64,000 nucleotides of DNA from an uncultured Collinsella sp. (GCA_900765115.1 CAAFQK010000040.1:27805-91804); one strand, 5' to 3'. Counted from the first letter of the stretch, positions 1 to 8,672 are shown. Program-made: numbers and translations. The notes: generated from the letters alone by a model not told the origin.

Positions 1-34
1 CGAGTAATCACCTACAGCACTAGCCACCAAACGG

Positions 35-73
35 CAAAGTCCCCGTCGAGCATACGCCCGGCGGGGACTTTTT
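35..73. terminator. Rho-independent terminator of a gene left of the window
   Basis: A GTCCCCG stem pairs with CGGGGAC around a loop of about 14 bases, with AAA before it and TTTTT after it. The A and T runs on both sides would let it work in either direction. No gene inside the window feeds it on the plus strand. Confidence 0.7.
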
Positions 74-90
74 CTATACCGGCCGCCCGA

Positions 91-123
91 CCACCACGAT
101 GGGGACAGGCACCTTTGTGGTGG
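91..123. repeat. GGGACAGG palindromic intergenic element, copy 1
   Basis: CCACCACGAT and its partner TTTGTGGTGG flank the core GGGGACAGGCACC. Near-identical units occur at 1600-1634 and 4703-4740 and a diverged one at 63881-63913. The arrangement resembles REP-type elements spread by IS200-like (RAYT) transposases; none is encoded here. Confidence 0.75.
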
Positions 124-145
124 TTTGGAGCCTGGCTGGTCGGTG

Positions 146-364
146 TGTCTCGATCTGTAACAGGTAGGCCACGTTGAGTCCCGTAGTTGTTACAGATTGA
201 GACATTGTGCGAACATCCACCTGTTCATCTCAATCTGTAACAGTAAGAGGCAAAATTCCTTGCTACGTGTTACAGATCGAGACATTGCGCCGGCGGTCAG
301 ACGATTCATCTAAACCTGTAACATCTAGGGCCGTTTTGGCTGGCTAGGTGTTACAGATTGAGAT
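146..364. repeat. Array of three 57-59 bp palindromic units
   Basis: Three units (146-204, 228-284, 307-364) each consist of a 16-17 base arm TGTCTCAATCTGTAACA and its reverse complement around a spacer of about 25 bases. The arms are conserved with one to three changes, while the spacers differ. The period is about 80 bases. The array fills the space downstream of the surface protein gene that ends at 401, so it could also act as its transcription end. No protein is encoded. Confidence 0.8.
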
Positions 365-400
365 TTTGCTGAAGCCGAGAATAGGAGCTGTCACCAAAAC

Positions 401-1573
401 TTAGCGCTTGCGGCGCTTGGTCGCGGCGACACCGGCGGCGGCAACGGTTGCACCGGCGATACCCAGGGCGGCGACCGTCATCGCGGTGGCATCGCCCGTG
501 GCAGCCAGGACGGCGTGGGACTTCTTGGCCGGCGTGGTTTTCTCAACCGTCTTGGTCACCGTGGTGGTTGCGGCAGGCTTGGTCTCCGGCTTGATCTCCG
601 GTTTCTGCTCGAGCTTGGTATCGGGCTTCACCTCGGGCTTAACCTCGGGCTGCGGCGCCGGCATCTCCGGGTCGACCGGGACCGGCTTAGCCTCGGGCGT
701 AAACGTCAGGTCGGTAATTAGCCATAGCGTACGGAACAAGCCGGGAACAGGCGCATGCTCGCTTGCCTTATCCACCCGATAACTGCACTCCACGCCATTG
801 ACCATCAGTTTAATGTTAGACGTAAAGAAGAAATCGCGCGCCGGCTTAAAGTACAGGCCATAGCGATAGGTCACACCAGATTTAAAAGCGTCGATGTGGT
901 TGGTGATTTTCCGGTCCCAGAATATATCGGAGTTCACTTCACTTCCATCGCTGCCCGTCCAGAACTCACACTGAAGAATGGAGTTCGAGCCCGCCGGAGT
1001 GTCTGCCGTAAAGTCCGGTTTATCGCCCGCCCTAAAGATGGTGGTGGCGTCGTCAATCTCGATAACGTCGATAGTTTGCCAATCATCAACCGGCTGCTCG
1101 CACAGCATATTGGCCGCATTGGGCACAAACACGCCATCGACGGTCTTATCTGTCACGTCGGTCACACCATGCGACGTAATGGCGTCGTTTGCCGGCGCGG
1201 CGGCGTTGTCGCTGGGAATGTTTTGTTCAGCGGGTGCCGCATTGTTAGACTCATCGGCGGCGTCAGCCGGAGTCGTCTGCTGAGGTTCGGCGACAGTTTG
1301 TGCCGTCGGAGCAGCATCAGTTGCAGGCGCGGTCGCCGGAGCCGCATCCTCCGCAACCGCCGGTGTCACCGGAGCCGCGGCAACCTCACCAGTCGCAGCG
1401 GCGGGATCCGCACACTCGGTCGCAAGCGCCAAACTCGGCAGTAGCAGCTGACCAACCATAAGCGCACACGCACCGACGCTCGCAATCCTCACACCCACGC
1501 AGCGCCAAGTACCATGAACCAGCGAGCAAGTGCGTTCGCGCTGGGCATCCTTATCAAAGTGGCTTCCGTACAT
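401..1573 (-). CDS. LAxTG cell-wall anchored surface protein
   Basis: A 390-residue secreted protein. The ATG at 1573 is preferred because AAGGAGG lies just upstream; a longer reading frame runs back through a repeat element. The N-terminus has a basic stretch and a hydrophobic signal segment (about residues 25-50), followed by an Ala/Thr/Pro-rich low-complexity region. A globular part of about 150 residues (two cysteines) follows, then a Pro-Glu-Val-Lys spacer typical of wall-spanning regions. The C-terminus has the sorting signal LAATGD, a hydrophobic stretch and KRRKR. LAxTG is the motif used by class E sortases in high-GC Gram-positives. Signal and sorting sequences resemble those of the next gene (1779-3398), so the two are related in layout. 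The binding target is not recognisable. Confidence 0.85.
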   Translation of the reverse strand: MYGSHFDKDAQRERTCSLVHGTWRCVGVRIASVGACALMVGQLLLPSLALATECADPAAATGEVAAAPVTPAVAEDAAPATAPATDAAPTAQTVAEPQQTTPADAADESNNAAPAEQNIPSDNAAAPANDAITSHGVTDVTDKTVDGVFVPNAANMLCEQPVDDWQTIDVIEIDDATTIFRAGDKPDFTADTPAGSNSILQCEFWTGSDGSEVNSDIFWDRKITNHIDAFKSGVTYRYGLYFKPARDFFFTSNIKLMVNGVECSYRVDKASEHAPVPGLFRTLWLITDLTFTPEAKPVPVDPEMPAPQPEVKPEVKPDTKLEQKPEIKPETKPAATTTVTKTVEKTTPAKKSHAVLAATGDATAMTVAALGIAGATVAAAGVAATKRRKR

Positions 1574-1599
1574 AACGGCCTCCTTGGTCGTAGGGACAT

Positions 1600-1634
1600 A
1601 CCACCATAAAGGCGCCTGTCCCCTTTGTGGTGGT
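1600..1634. repeat. GGGACAGG palindromic intergenic element, copy 2
   Basis: ACCACCATAAAGG pairs with CCTTTGTGGTGGT around a CCTGTCCCC core. It sits immediately upstream of the ribosome-binding site of the surface protein gene starting at 1573, in its leader. Confidence 0.75.
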
Positions 1635-1669
1635 CCTGTACAACCAAGATGCGCCAAATGACTCTATAC

Positions 1670-1697
1670 GCCTAGGTTCGTAGATGCGAACCTAGGC
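1670..1697. repeat. Hairpin with 11-base perfect arms
   Basis: GCCTAGGTTCG and CGAACCTAGGC are separated by six bases. There is no U-run, so this is probably a repeat or protein-binding palindrome rather than a terminator. It lies between the two surface protein genes. Confidence 0.5.
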
Positions 1698-1718
1698 CTC
1701 TACCTGCAGAAATACAAA

Positions 1719-1755
1719 GAGCCGCCGCAAGGGCATTTATGCCCACGCGGCGGCT
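1719..1755 (-). terminator. Terminator of the surface protein gene ending at 1779
   Basis: A strong stem AGCCGCCGC/GCGGCGGCT with an inner GGGCAT/ATGCCC stem lies 24 bases past the stop codon. On the minus strand it is followed by the U-rich CTTTGTATTTC. Confidence 0.7.
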
Positions 1756-1778
1756 GAAAATGGCTATGAAAGCTTGCA

Positions 1779-3398
1779 CTAGCGGTTGCGGCGCTTGGAC
1801 GCGACGAAGCCGGCGCCGATGACGGACGCGCCGGCGATGCCGAGAGCGGCTGCCGCCGTCGCGGCGCTATCGCCCGTGGCGGCCAGAGTGCCCACGGACT
1901 TCTGAGCCGCAACTGCCTTCGCGGCCGGCTTGGAGGCAGCAGCCGTGGAACTCGCCTGAGTCGGCGTCACGGACGGCGTGCCCGTCTCACTTCCACCGCC
2001 TGGCTGCGGCGCAGGAGCCGGGGTGGGCTCGGGCGCGGGATCGGGCTGCGGCGTGGGTTCGGGCTCGGCCGCATCCCCGTAGCTGATCACCACGTTGCGG
2101 GCGACCTCGTTGGAGGTCTTAATATCCTGGATAGTGGACGACCCGGCGGTGCCGATGACGAGTCCGTTTCCGGCGGTGTCGTAGTCAAGTCCGTTTCCGG
2201 CAGTTTCTCGCACGGTGCCGCCGGCGGGAGTCGTAATCACCGACCCGTACATGATATCGAGTGCGGGATTCATAGACGGTCCCCCGCCCGTGGTCTTTCG
2301 GTTGACAACATAGATCCCCGCTGTCAGGCCCGACGCCTCAACATTCGATTTGAAAATCCTAATCTGGGGCCTTTCCAGATCGTCATATCCTGCGGCGATG
2401 ATTCCGTAGTCCTCTCGACGAGGCCCAGGGTTGGGTTCGCTCACATTTCCGCCAGTACGCACTGTGAGGTTCGATTTTTGGACAAGCATCCACGTCGAAC
2501 CGCCCTCCGCCTGCGCGTCAATGCCCCTCGAAGACAGCACCGCATCGCCGGCAAGTATCTCGACATCAGCTCCGTTGACGATCTGCAAGAGCGTGTTCTT
2601 GTTGATGCCAAGCGTATGGATGCCTGCAGAATAATACGGGCCGTCCGCCGTCTTAATTGCAACCTTGGCGCCATCGATCGTGACGTCGCCCCCGTGCACG
2701 GAGACATAATCCGGTTCTTCCTGACCGCTTTCCCGAGCAACGCGACCGCCTGGCTTCCCATCGGCAAAGATGCCATAGGCGCTTTGCGGCGGCCGGTGTA
2801 GCCCATCCGCCTTCTTTGCCTCTATTTTAACGTCGGCGCCCTTGTCGATTTTCACGTTGCCCGATTTCGCGCGAATACCGTTTGAGCAATAAAAGCTACC
2901 CGTAGATATCACGTTAACACTGGATCCACTTATAGTGATGTCTCCATTCGTGACACCATCGCCCGACGCAGTAAGCACATTATCCTGAGCCGTCGCGTTG
3001 AGGGTCCCCTCCCCCGTGATGGCGAGATTGCCGTCCTTGACCTCGATGGCGCTCTGCCCGGCATCGGCCGTTACGGTGTTGATGCCTGTAACGTCGATGG
3101 TGAGGTTGCCCTTGGCGCCGATGGAGCCGCCGTCGTAGCCGTTGAGCTTCATGTCGTTAGCGCCATCCCAGGACCAGGTTCCCGCCTCGTCGCCGGCAGC
3201 GGTGCCCGCGTCGTACTGCGTGCCGCCGACGTTGACCCACTCGGCGGCGAGCGCCACGCTCGGCAGCAGCAGCTGGCCGGCCATGAGCGCGCAGGCCCCC
3301 GCGCAGGCGAGTTTTGCACCCACGCGGCGCCACGTTCCGTGAGAGAGCGAGCGCGCGCGGCCGTGATCGATTGGGTTGTCATGGATTTGCTTTCGCAT
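1779..3398 (-). CDS. LAxTG surface protein with beta-helix-like repeats
   Basis: A 539-residue secreted protein. The ATG at 3398 follows AAGGAGG; a longer frame upstream lacks such a site. After a signal peptide (about residues 20-50, ending in VALAAE) the body is a series of short beta-rich repeats of the kind GxLTIxVTGxNTVTAD and GxVTIDGAKV. This suggests a right-handed parallel beta-helix, as in carbohydrate-binding adhesins (PF14262-like, by resemblance only). A Pro/Glu/Ala-rich spacer follows from about residue 430. The C-terminus is a sorting signal, LAATGD, a hydrophobic segment and KRRNR. It shares its signal region and anchor with the neighbour at 401-1573, and the LuxR-type gene is divergent from it. 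The ligand is unknown. Confidence 0.85.
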   Translation of the reverse strand: MRKQIHDNPIDHGRARSLSHGTWRRVGAKLACAGACALMAGQLLLPSVALAAEWVNVGGTQYDAGTAAGDEAGTWSWDGANDMKLNGYDGGSIGAKGNLTIDVTGINTVTADAGQSAIEVKDGNLAITGEGTLNATAQDNVLTASGDGVTNGDITISGSSVNVISTGSFYCSNGIRAKSGNVKIDKGADVKIEAKKADGLHRPPQSAYGIFADGKPGGRVARESGQEEPDYVSVHGGDVTIDGAKVAIKTADGPYYSAGIHTLGINKNTLLQIVNGADVEILAGDAVLSSRGIDAQAEGGSTWMLVQKSNLTVRTGGNVSEPNPGPRREDYGIIAAGYDDLERPQIRIFKSNVEASGLTAGIYVVNRKTTGGGPSMNPALDIMYGSVITTPAGGTVRETAGNGLDYDTAGNGLVIGTAGSSTIQDIKTSNEVARNVVISYGDAAEPEPTPQPDPAPEPTPAPAPQPGGGSETGTPSVTPTQASSTAAASKPAAKAVAAQKSVGTLAATGDSAATAAAALGIAGASVIGAGFVASKRRNR

Positions 3399-3614
3399 GT
3401 GAGCCTCCTTGTCGTAAGGGGTGCTTCTGTAACACCATGTTACGGGAAGATAGCCGGATCCCGGGGCACAAATTCTCAAGTGGCGCATCTGCCAGCGCAA
3501 AAGGCGACAAGCGCGCAATCGCCGAGGGGGAGTCTTCGCTTTCCAAAGGCCCGCACATACCATCCTGGTCTACAACCGAGGAAACGGTTATTCCGTCCAC
3601 CCAAAGGACCGTTC
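3399..3614. promoter_or_regulatory. Divergent intergenic region with a GTAAC-N5-GTTAC palindrome
   Basis: This 216-base space separates the divergent surface protein and LuxR-type genes and must hold both promoters. A perfect inverted repeat (3429-3443) lies 31 bases upstream of the surface protein start, where a regulator could block or aid transcription. No clear -10/-35 pair was seen. Confidence 0.4.
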
Positions 3615-4697
3615 TTGAACCTGAGTAAGACTAAAATCAACGCGCTTCTGGCACTCGCACTGTTTACCTTCGCCTTCCTTGCTGCCGAGTTTCGCTTCGA
3701 TATCAATATCGGGCTACTCGCCGGCGCCGAGCGCGTTGTGCTCGCACGGGGCTTTATTCTGGGTGCGAGCGTGCTCGGCTTTATCGGATACGCGCCGCTG
3801 CTCGGGCTCGCACAGCGCAAAGGCCACTCACTGGCAGCCGTCAACGCCGCCGCCGTCCCTATCGTCATCCCGGGATTGACCCAGATCCAGTTCCCCACGG
3901 GTCCGCTTACCCTCGAGATTCTGGGCCGCATCGCATTCTTTGGGCTCGGACTGTTAGGCGCCGCAACGCACCACGCCTTTTCGTTGGCATTCCAAGATGG
4001 CCCCAAACTCGCCACTGGAGCGGGAGCAGCCTATGCCGCCGGCATCGTCTTTGATCTTGCCGAGCGCCGCTACATGGGACTTGTCATGCTCGGCATCGCC
4101 GTGCTCTCGACCAGTTCCATCCTGGCCGTCGAGGCCGGGGCAGATCCCAACCTAGGCCTTGTTGTCTTTTACCTGAGCTCGGGCTTTTTCGTCACGTTCT
4201 TTACCGCCACGTTTACGCAGCTGGCACCGCGCATGCACGCGCCCGCCCTCTGGGCCGGCATGGGCCGTGCGGCCAATAACGTGTGCGCGTTCACCACGTC
4301 GGGCGTCTCGCTTGCGCTTGTGACCTCGGGCAACGTTGCCCTCATCATGATCGGCGCGCTCGTTTTGCTCGTCGCCGCCTGCGCAGCATTCGTGGCAGCC
4401 GGCTTGTTCCGCCTGCCCCAAACCGAGCAGGAGCGCGAACATCAACAGCTTGCCGAGGAGGCGCTGGCAGCACCGAGTATCGAGGAGCAGCGTCAGGCCT
4501 TCATCACCGATCACGCTCTCACCCCGCGCGAAGTCGACGTGCCCGTGGCCGTAACCCAGGACGAACGCCCGCTCAAGCAGATCGCCGAGGAGCTCGGCAT
4601 CTCGATGCGCATGGTACAGCGCCACCTGAGCTCTATCTACCAAAAGACCGACATACAGACGCGCGCCGGTCTCACCAAGGCCCTCCCCTCCGCCTAA
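3615..4697 (+). CDS. Membrane-spanning LuxR-type transcriptional regulator
   Basis: A 360-residue protein starting at a TTG with AAAGGA about nine bases upstream. Upstream codons in frame lie over the divergent promoter region and do not read like protein. Residues 1-280 form about nine or ten hydrophobic helices resembling a transporter fold. Residues 300-360 form a LuxR helix-turn-helix (LTPREVDVPVAV, then QIAEELGISMRMVQRHLSSIYQKT). This layout is common in Coriobacteriia, where many such regulators sit beside the genes they control. By position it may regulate the divergent LAxTG surface protein. The signal it senses is unknown; the membrane part may bind a small ligand. Confidence 0.88.
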   Translation: MNLSKTKINALLALALFTFAFLAAEFRFDINIGLLAGAERVVLARGFILGASVLGFIGYAPLLGLAQRKGHSLAAVNAAAVPIVIPGLTQIQFPTGPLTLEILGRIAFFGLGLLGAATHHAFSLAFQDGPKLATGAGAAYAAGIVFDLAERRYMGLVMLGIAVLSTSSILAVEAGADPNLGLVVFYLSSGFFVTFFTATFTQLAPRMHAPALWAGMGRAANNVCAFTTSGVSLALVTSGNVALIMIGALVLLVAACAAFVAAGLFRLPQTEQEREHQQLAEEALAAPSIEEQRQAFITDHALTPREVDVPVAVTQDERPLKQIAEELGISMRMVQRHLSSIYQKTDIQTRAGLTKALPSA

Positions 4698-4702
4698 AAC
4701 AA

Positions 4703-4740
4703 AAACCACCACAAAGGTGCCTGTCCCCTTTGTGGTGATT
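4703..4740. repeat. GGGACAGG palindromic intergenic element, copy 3, probable terminator
   Basis: AACCACCACAAAGG pairs with CCTTTGTGGTGATT around CTGTCCC. It starts six bases past the stop of the LuxR-type gene and is followed by TTTTTGG, so it may double as that gene's terminator. The convergent gene ends at 4750 on the other side. Confidence 0.75.
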
Positions 4741-4749
4741 TTTGGTCGG

Positions 4750-5373
4750 TTAGTCTTCGAGCTGCGCCACCTTGTAGCGGTAGGCTGCGGCAATAACGTC
4801 TTTGCAACCCTCGCGGCCCAGCTTGGCGCGGTTGACGACGATGTCTTTACCGCTCGTCATCTTCCACTTTCCGGCACTGTAGCGCTTATAGAACGCCTCG
4901 CGCGCCTTCTGCTGTTGCTTGACCAGCTTGGCACCCTTCTTTTTGTTAAGGCCACGCTTTTTGCGCACGATCTCGACGCGGTCCTCAAAGGGGGCTGTCA
5001 CCAACACGGCAATGTGGTTGGGGTTGTTGCGAAGCAGATAATCGGACAGGCGGCCTTCGATAATGCAACTCTCGGTCTCGCCCAGGTCCAAAATCACCTG
5101 GCTCATCTTTTGGAACAACTTGTCCGAGTACGAGCGCGCGTCGTAGCGGTCGGGCAGAAACGCCATGTTCTCCACAGCCAGACGCTCGTCGTAGGCGGCC
5201 ATCTTATCGAGCGACTCGCCCGCGCGCAGCGACGCGCGCACCAGTAGCTCGTTGTCATACAGCGGAATCCCCAACTCGTCGGCAAGCATGCGACCAATCT
5301 CGTGGCCCTCGGCGCCAAAGTCGCGCGCGATGGTAATGACCACAGGATTCTTCTTATTCTCCAGATCGCTCAT
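4750..5373 (-). CDS. Cytidylate kinase-like family protein
   Basis: A 207-residue soluble protein that resembles the Cytidylate_kin2 family (PF13189). The N-terminus reads VVITIARDFGAEGHEIG, where that family has a modified phosphate-binding loop, followed by LADELGIPLYD. A later stretch, CIIEGRLSDYLL, fits the nucleotide-kinase core, and a Lys/Arg-rich part (KKRGLNKKKGAK) fits the lid. The start is supported by GAAAGGA upstream. The true substrate of this family is not established, so cytidylate kinase activity is only an assumption. It stands alone, convergent with the LuxR-type gene. Confidence 0.8.
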   Translation of the reverse strand: MSDLENKKNPVVITIARDFGAEGHEIGRMLADELGIPLYDNELLVRASLRAGESLDKMAAYDERLAVENMAFLPDRYDARSYSDKLFQKMSQVILDLGETESCIIEGRLSDYLLRNNPNHIAVLVTAPFEDRVEIVRKKRGLNKKKGAKLVKQQQKAREAFYKRYSAGKWKMTSGKDIVVNRAKLGREGCKDVIAAAYRYKVAQLED

Positions 5374-5433
5374 CGCGATTCCTTTCTAACAAATGAGAAA
5401 TAGGCTGTTTATCGCCTTTTCCACGATAGCGTA

Positions 5434-5539
5434 CCTGGGTTTTCCTGGTGCCCAAGATTGACCTGAAAGAGGAGCGACGCGTACTTTGGTACGCGAGCGA
5501 CGGTTTGAAGGCCAAGGTTGGGTGCCAGGGAAAGCCAGG
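5434..5539. repeat. Long imperfect inverted repeat with inner palindrome
   Basis: CCTGGGTTTTCCTGGTGCCC (from 5434) and its partner ending GCCAGGGAAAGCCAGG at 5539 form arms of 27 bases with about six mismatches. The 52-base interior holds the smaller palindrome GCGTAC-TTTG-GTACGC type near 5478. It separates the kinase-like gene from the ABC permease gene and overlaps no gene. Confidence 0.65.
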
Positions 5540-6178
5540 CTATGCGGCTACGATGCGGCGTTGATATGCCCTCACCAGCAACGAGATACCAAAGTTGAGC
5601 ACAAAGTACATCGCAAACACCAGGCCGTAGAGCATAAGCACCTGCGACAGGTCGATCGCATGGGCCATCACGACATTTGCCGTGTACATGAGCTCGGCCA
5701 CGTTAATGCCCGAAAGATACGAGCTGTCCTTAATGACGGTCGTGCACTGGCTAAACAGCGCTGGGATGATCGTCTTAAACGTCTGCGGCAGAATGATGTA
5801 GCGCATGGTGGCAAAGAAGCCAAAGCCCTGGCTCTGCGCTGCCTCAAACTGGCCGCGCGGAATCGAGTTGAGGCCGCCGCGCACAATCTCGGCCATAACA
5901 GCGCTGGTAAACAGCGTAAAGGCGATGGTCGAAATCACAATGTCCAAACCCTGCACTGTAAAGTAGATAAACAGGATCCACAACAGGTTCGGCGTGCAAC
6001 GGAACAGCTCGATATAGGCGCTCACCAAAATACGGAACGGGCGGGGCGCATAGCTCTTAACGAGCGCCAACACCGTGCCAAAGATGAGCGAGAAAAAGAT
6101 CGACAGCGCCGAGATCTCGATTGTCTTAACAAAGCCGCCCCAAATGTAGAGCAGGTTGGTCGCGTTGAAGATTTCCAT
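5540..6178 (-). CDS. Polar amino acid ABC transporter permease (second)
   Basis: A 212-residue inner-membrane permease of the His/Glu/Gln/Arg family. Several hydrophobic helices are visible, with the cytoplasmic coupling motif around EIVRGGLNSIPRGQFEAAQ and LPQTFK, which docks on the ATPase. AGGAGG precedes the ATG, and the upstream permease stop is three bases away, so the two are co-translated. It pairs with the permease at 6182-6928 to form the membrane channel of one importer. The substrate is not readable from the sequence; glutamine, glutamate or arginine are typical. Confidence 0.92.
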   Translation of the reverse strand: MEIFNATNLLYIWGGFVKTIEISALSIFFSLIFGTVLALVKSYAPRPFRILVSAYIELFRCTPNLLWILFIYFTVQGLDIVISTIAFTLFTSAVMAEIVRGGLNSIPRGQFEAAQSQGFGFFATMRYIILPQTFKTIIPALFSQCTTVIKDSSYLSGINVAELMYTANVVMAHAIDLSQVLMLYGLVFAMYFVLNFGISLLVRAYQRRIVAA

Positions 6179-6181
6179 GCG

Positions 6182-6928
6182 CTAGGCCTCCTCTACGTTG
6201 TCGAGCCCCAGCTCGGCCAGGCTCACACCGCGCGGACGCTCCTTGGAGCGGCGCTCGAGCCACTGCACCAGCATGGCGAGCGGAAAGCAGATGATGAAGT
6301 ACATAAGACAGCAGACGATGTAACCCTGCAGGTAACCGTACAGGCTCACAAAGTTGTCGGAACGGTACATAAGGTCGCCGCCGGCCACAAGCGCCAGCAC
6401 CGACGTGTTCTTGACCAAGTTGAGCGCCTGGTTACACAGCGGCGGCAGAATGATCTTGAACGTCTGGGGCAGTACGATGTACCAGTACGCCTGCGCACGG
6501 GTGAAGCCCTGGCTCTGGGCCGCCTCCATCTGACCGCGCGGAACCGCCTCGATACCGGTGCGGATGACCTCCGAAATGTAGGCCGCGTGATACAGGCCCA
6601 CACCCAAGAAGCCCAGCACGAACGGCGCGATGCGCACCGGCTGGTCGGCACCGGTTATGGCCTGCAAAAACTGCGGACCGGCCATGTACATAAAGAGCAC
6701 CTGCACGGGCAACGGGGTGTTCTGGTAAAACTCCACGTACACGCGGCTTATGGCGCGCAGCACGCGCGAACGAGTGGTAGATAACACGCCCAGCAGCGTG
6801 CCCAGCACCAGCGACAACAGCAGACCGGCAACGACCACCTGCAGCGTCACGTCAAAGCCCTCCCAGAAGGGTCCCATGTTTTGAAATGTCGTCGACCAAC
6901 GGTCGGCGTCAAATAATCCTTCGAGCAT
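6182..6928 (-). CDS. Polar amino acid ABC transporter permease (first)
   Basis: A 248-residue inner-membrane permease. The ATG at 6928 is chosen because GGAAGGAATCAA precedes it; a longer frame runs into the lipoprotein gene. It has about five helices and the coupling motif EVIRTGIEAVPRGQMEAAQ with VLPQTFK. It belongs to a four-gene operon read ATPase, binding lipoprotein, this permease, second permease, with gaps of 8, 25 and 3 bases. Having two different permeases suggests a heterodimeric channel. Confidence 0.92.
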   Translation of the reverse strand: MLEGLFDADRWSTTFQNMGPFWEGFDVTLQVVVAGLLLSLVLGTLLGVLSTTRSRVLRAISRVYVEFYQNTPLPVQVLFMYMAGPQFLQAITGADQPVRIAPFVLGFLGVGLYHAAYISEVIRTGIEAVPRGQMEAAQSQGFTRAQAYWYIVLPQTFKIILPPLCNQALNLVKNTSVLALVAGGDLMYRSDNFVSLYGYLQGYIVCCLMYFIICFPLAMLVQWLERRSKERPRGVSLAELGLDNVEEA

Positions 6929-6953
6929 TTGATTCCTTCCTTGGACGATGCGC

Positions 6954-7829
6954 CTATACAAGACCCCAGGTCTTGACCTCTTGGTCGAGCCAGCCATCGG
7001 CCAGGCGATCGCAAATCACCTGATCGACCACGGCCGAAAGGTCGCAGCCCTTCTTAGTCGCCACGCCGTAGCCCTGCTCGCCAAACTTGACCTCGGGCTG
7101 CAGCAACTCAACGGTCTCGTTCATATAGCCGGCCAGCGTGGAGCGGTCCATGGCAAAGACGTCGATATTGCCGGCGTCGAGCGAACTCTTGATGATGGGG
7201 TAGCCGCTAAAGGCCCTAAACTCGGGCTTGCAGCTAAAGCCGTTGTCCTTGATCATCTGCTCGATCAGGCCCTGCGTGGTGGCACCCTGGCTCACGCCAA
7301 TGACCTTGCCGTCCAGATCCTCAATCGAGGTAAAGCCCGAACGCTTCTTGACCATGAGTCCCACGTAGTCGGTGCGGTACGGCGTCGAGAAATCCCAGCT
7401 CTTCTTGCGCTCGTCGGTGATGGTGTAGGTCGCCGCGACCACGTCGAGCTGGCCGTTATCGATCAGCGGGCCGCGTGTCTTGGGCGTTACGTCGGTAAAC
7501 TCGACAAACTCCTGGGCGCGAGCCTCCTTGTAGCTCACGCCAAAGACGGCAGCGGCGATCTGGTAGCACAAATCGACTTCCATGCCCTCAAAGCGGCCCT
7601 TGGCGGTGTCGTAATAGCCGTAGCCGGGAACGTCCTTCTTAACGCCGGCATTCAGATGGCCACGCGACTTGATGGCCGCAAGCTTGGACCCCTTGTCGGA
7701 GCCCTCGCCGCTGGTGGAGTTGCCGCAACCGGTAAGCGCAGTCCCCGTCAGCGCAAGCATGCCGGCGCCAGCCAGTTGCAAAAAGCGACGGCGCGACACG
7801 GCCGCCCTCGTCATATCCGTCATGTCCAT
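6954..7829 (-). CDS. Amino acid ABC transporter substrate-binding lipoprotein
   Basis: A 291-residue extracellular binding protein (SBP_bac_3 type). The N-terminus has twin arginines (SRRRFLQLAGAG) and a lipobox LTGC, so it may be exported folded by the Tat route and then lipid-anchored. Later features such as AIKSRGHLNAGV, GYYDTAKGRFEGMEVDLC and DNGQLDVVAATYTITDERK are typical of the periplasmic-binding-protein fold for polar amino acids. The start is ambiguous: GTG at 7832, or ATG at 7829 or 7823. No strong ribosome site is seen, and the ATPase stop is only about eight bases upstream, which suggests translational coupling. Confidence 0.92.
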   Translation of the reverse strand: MDMTDMTRAAVSRRRFLQLAGAGMLALTGTALTGCGNSTSGEGSDKGSKLAAIKSRGHLNAGVKKDVPGYGYYDTAKGRFEGMEVDLCYQIAAAVFGVSYKEARAQEFVEFTDVTPKTRGPLIDNGQLDVVAATYTITDERKKSWDFSTPYRTDYVGLMVKKRSGFTSIEDLDGKVIGVSQGATTQGLIEQMIKDNGFSCKPEFRAFSGYPIIKSSLDAGNIDVFAMDRSTLAGYMNETVELLQPEVKFGEQGYGVATKKGCDLSAVVDQVICDRLADGWLDQEVKTWGLV

Positions 7830-7837
7830 CACCGCGC

Positions 7838-8569
7838 CTAGTGCAGAATTTTGGACAGGAACTCGCGGCAGCGCGGGTTCTCGGGGTTATCGAAGAAGTG
7901 CTCGGGCGTGCCCTCCTCCAGAATGCGGCCGTCCTCCATAAAGATGACGCGGTCGGCCACCTGGCGCGCAAAACCCATCTCGTGCGTCACGCAGATCATG
8001 GTGATGTCCTCCTGCGCGAGCTCAATCATAACGTCCAGAACCTCCTGGACCATCTCGGGGTCGAGCGCCGAGGTCGGCTCGTCAAACAGGATGATGGGCT
8101 GCTTGGTGCACAGGGCGCGGGCGATGGCGATGCGCTGCTGCTGACCACCCGAGAGATTCTGCGGATACTCGCCGGCCTTATGCGCCATGCCGACGCGCTT
8201 GAGCGCGGCGATGGCGATCTCGGTCGCCTCCTCCTTGCTCTTCTTTTGCAGCTTGATGGGCGCGAGCGTCAGGTTGCCCAGCACCGTCATGTTGGGATAC
8301 AGGTTGAACTGCTGAAACACCATGGAACTATACTTGCGAGCCATCTCCAGGTGGTTCTTTTTGGTAAGCGGCGCACCGTCGATGACGACCTCGCCCGACG
8401 TGGGCTCCTCCAGATAATCGACGCAACGGATGAGCGTCGACTTACCCGAACCGGAAGGCCCGATCATTACGAGCTTCTCGCCGCGCTTGACGGTGAGATT
8501 GATATCTTTGAGCACATGCAGGTCGCCAAAGTACTTGTTGAGATGCTTGATCTCGATCATGTCTGCCAT
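7838..8569 (-). CDS. Amino acid ABC transporter ATP-binding protein (GlnQ type)
   Basis: A 243-residue ATPase and first gene of the importer operon. It has Walker [10 protein letters not shown], the Q-loop in [13 protein letters not shown], the signature LSGGQQQR, Walker B IILFDEP, D-loop SALD and the switch His in CVTHEMGF. All catalytic residues are present. GGGAAGGGAC precedes the ATG. It is close to GlnQ in length and motifs, but the solute is set by the binding protein downstream. Confidence 0.95.
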   Translation of the reverse strand: MADMIEIKHLNKYFGDLHVLKDINLTVKRGEKLVMIGPSGSGKSTLIRCVDYLEEPTSGEVVIDGAPLTKKNHLEMARKYSSMVFQQFNLYPNMTVLGNLTLAPIKLQKKSKEEATEIAIAALKRVGMAHKAGEYPQNLSGGQQQRIAIARALCTKQPIILFDEPTSALDPEMVQEVLDVMIELAQEDITMICVTHEMGFARQVADRVIFMEDGRILEEGTPEHFFDNPENPRCREFLSKILH

Positions 8570-8672
8570 GAATGTCCCTTCCCTGCGTTTACACGAGTTG
8601 AACTATTGTACGGAAAGAACTACGTTTCCGCAGCCCACACTACATTCCCGTAAAGAACCCGCAACCTTCCAC

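Noticed and set aside
146..364. CRISPR array
   Set aside because: Only three units, each palindromic within itself with the variable part inside the hairpin; no cas genes nearby.
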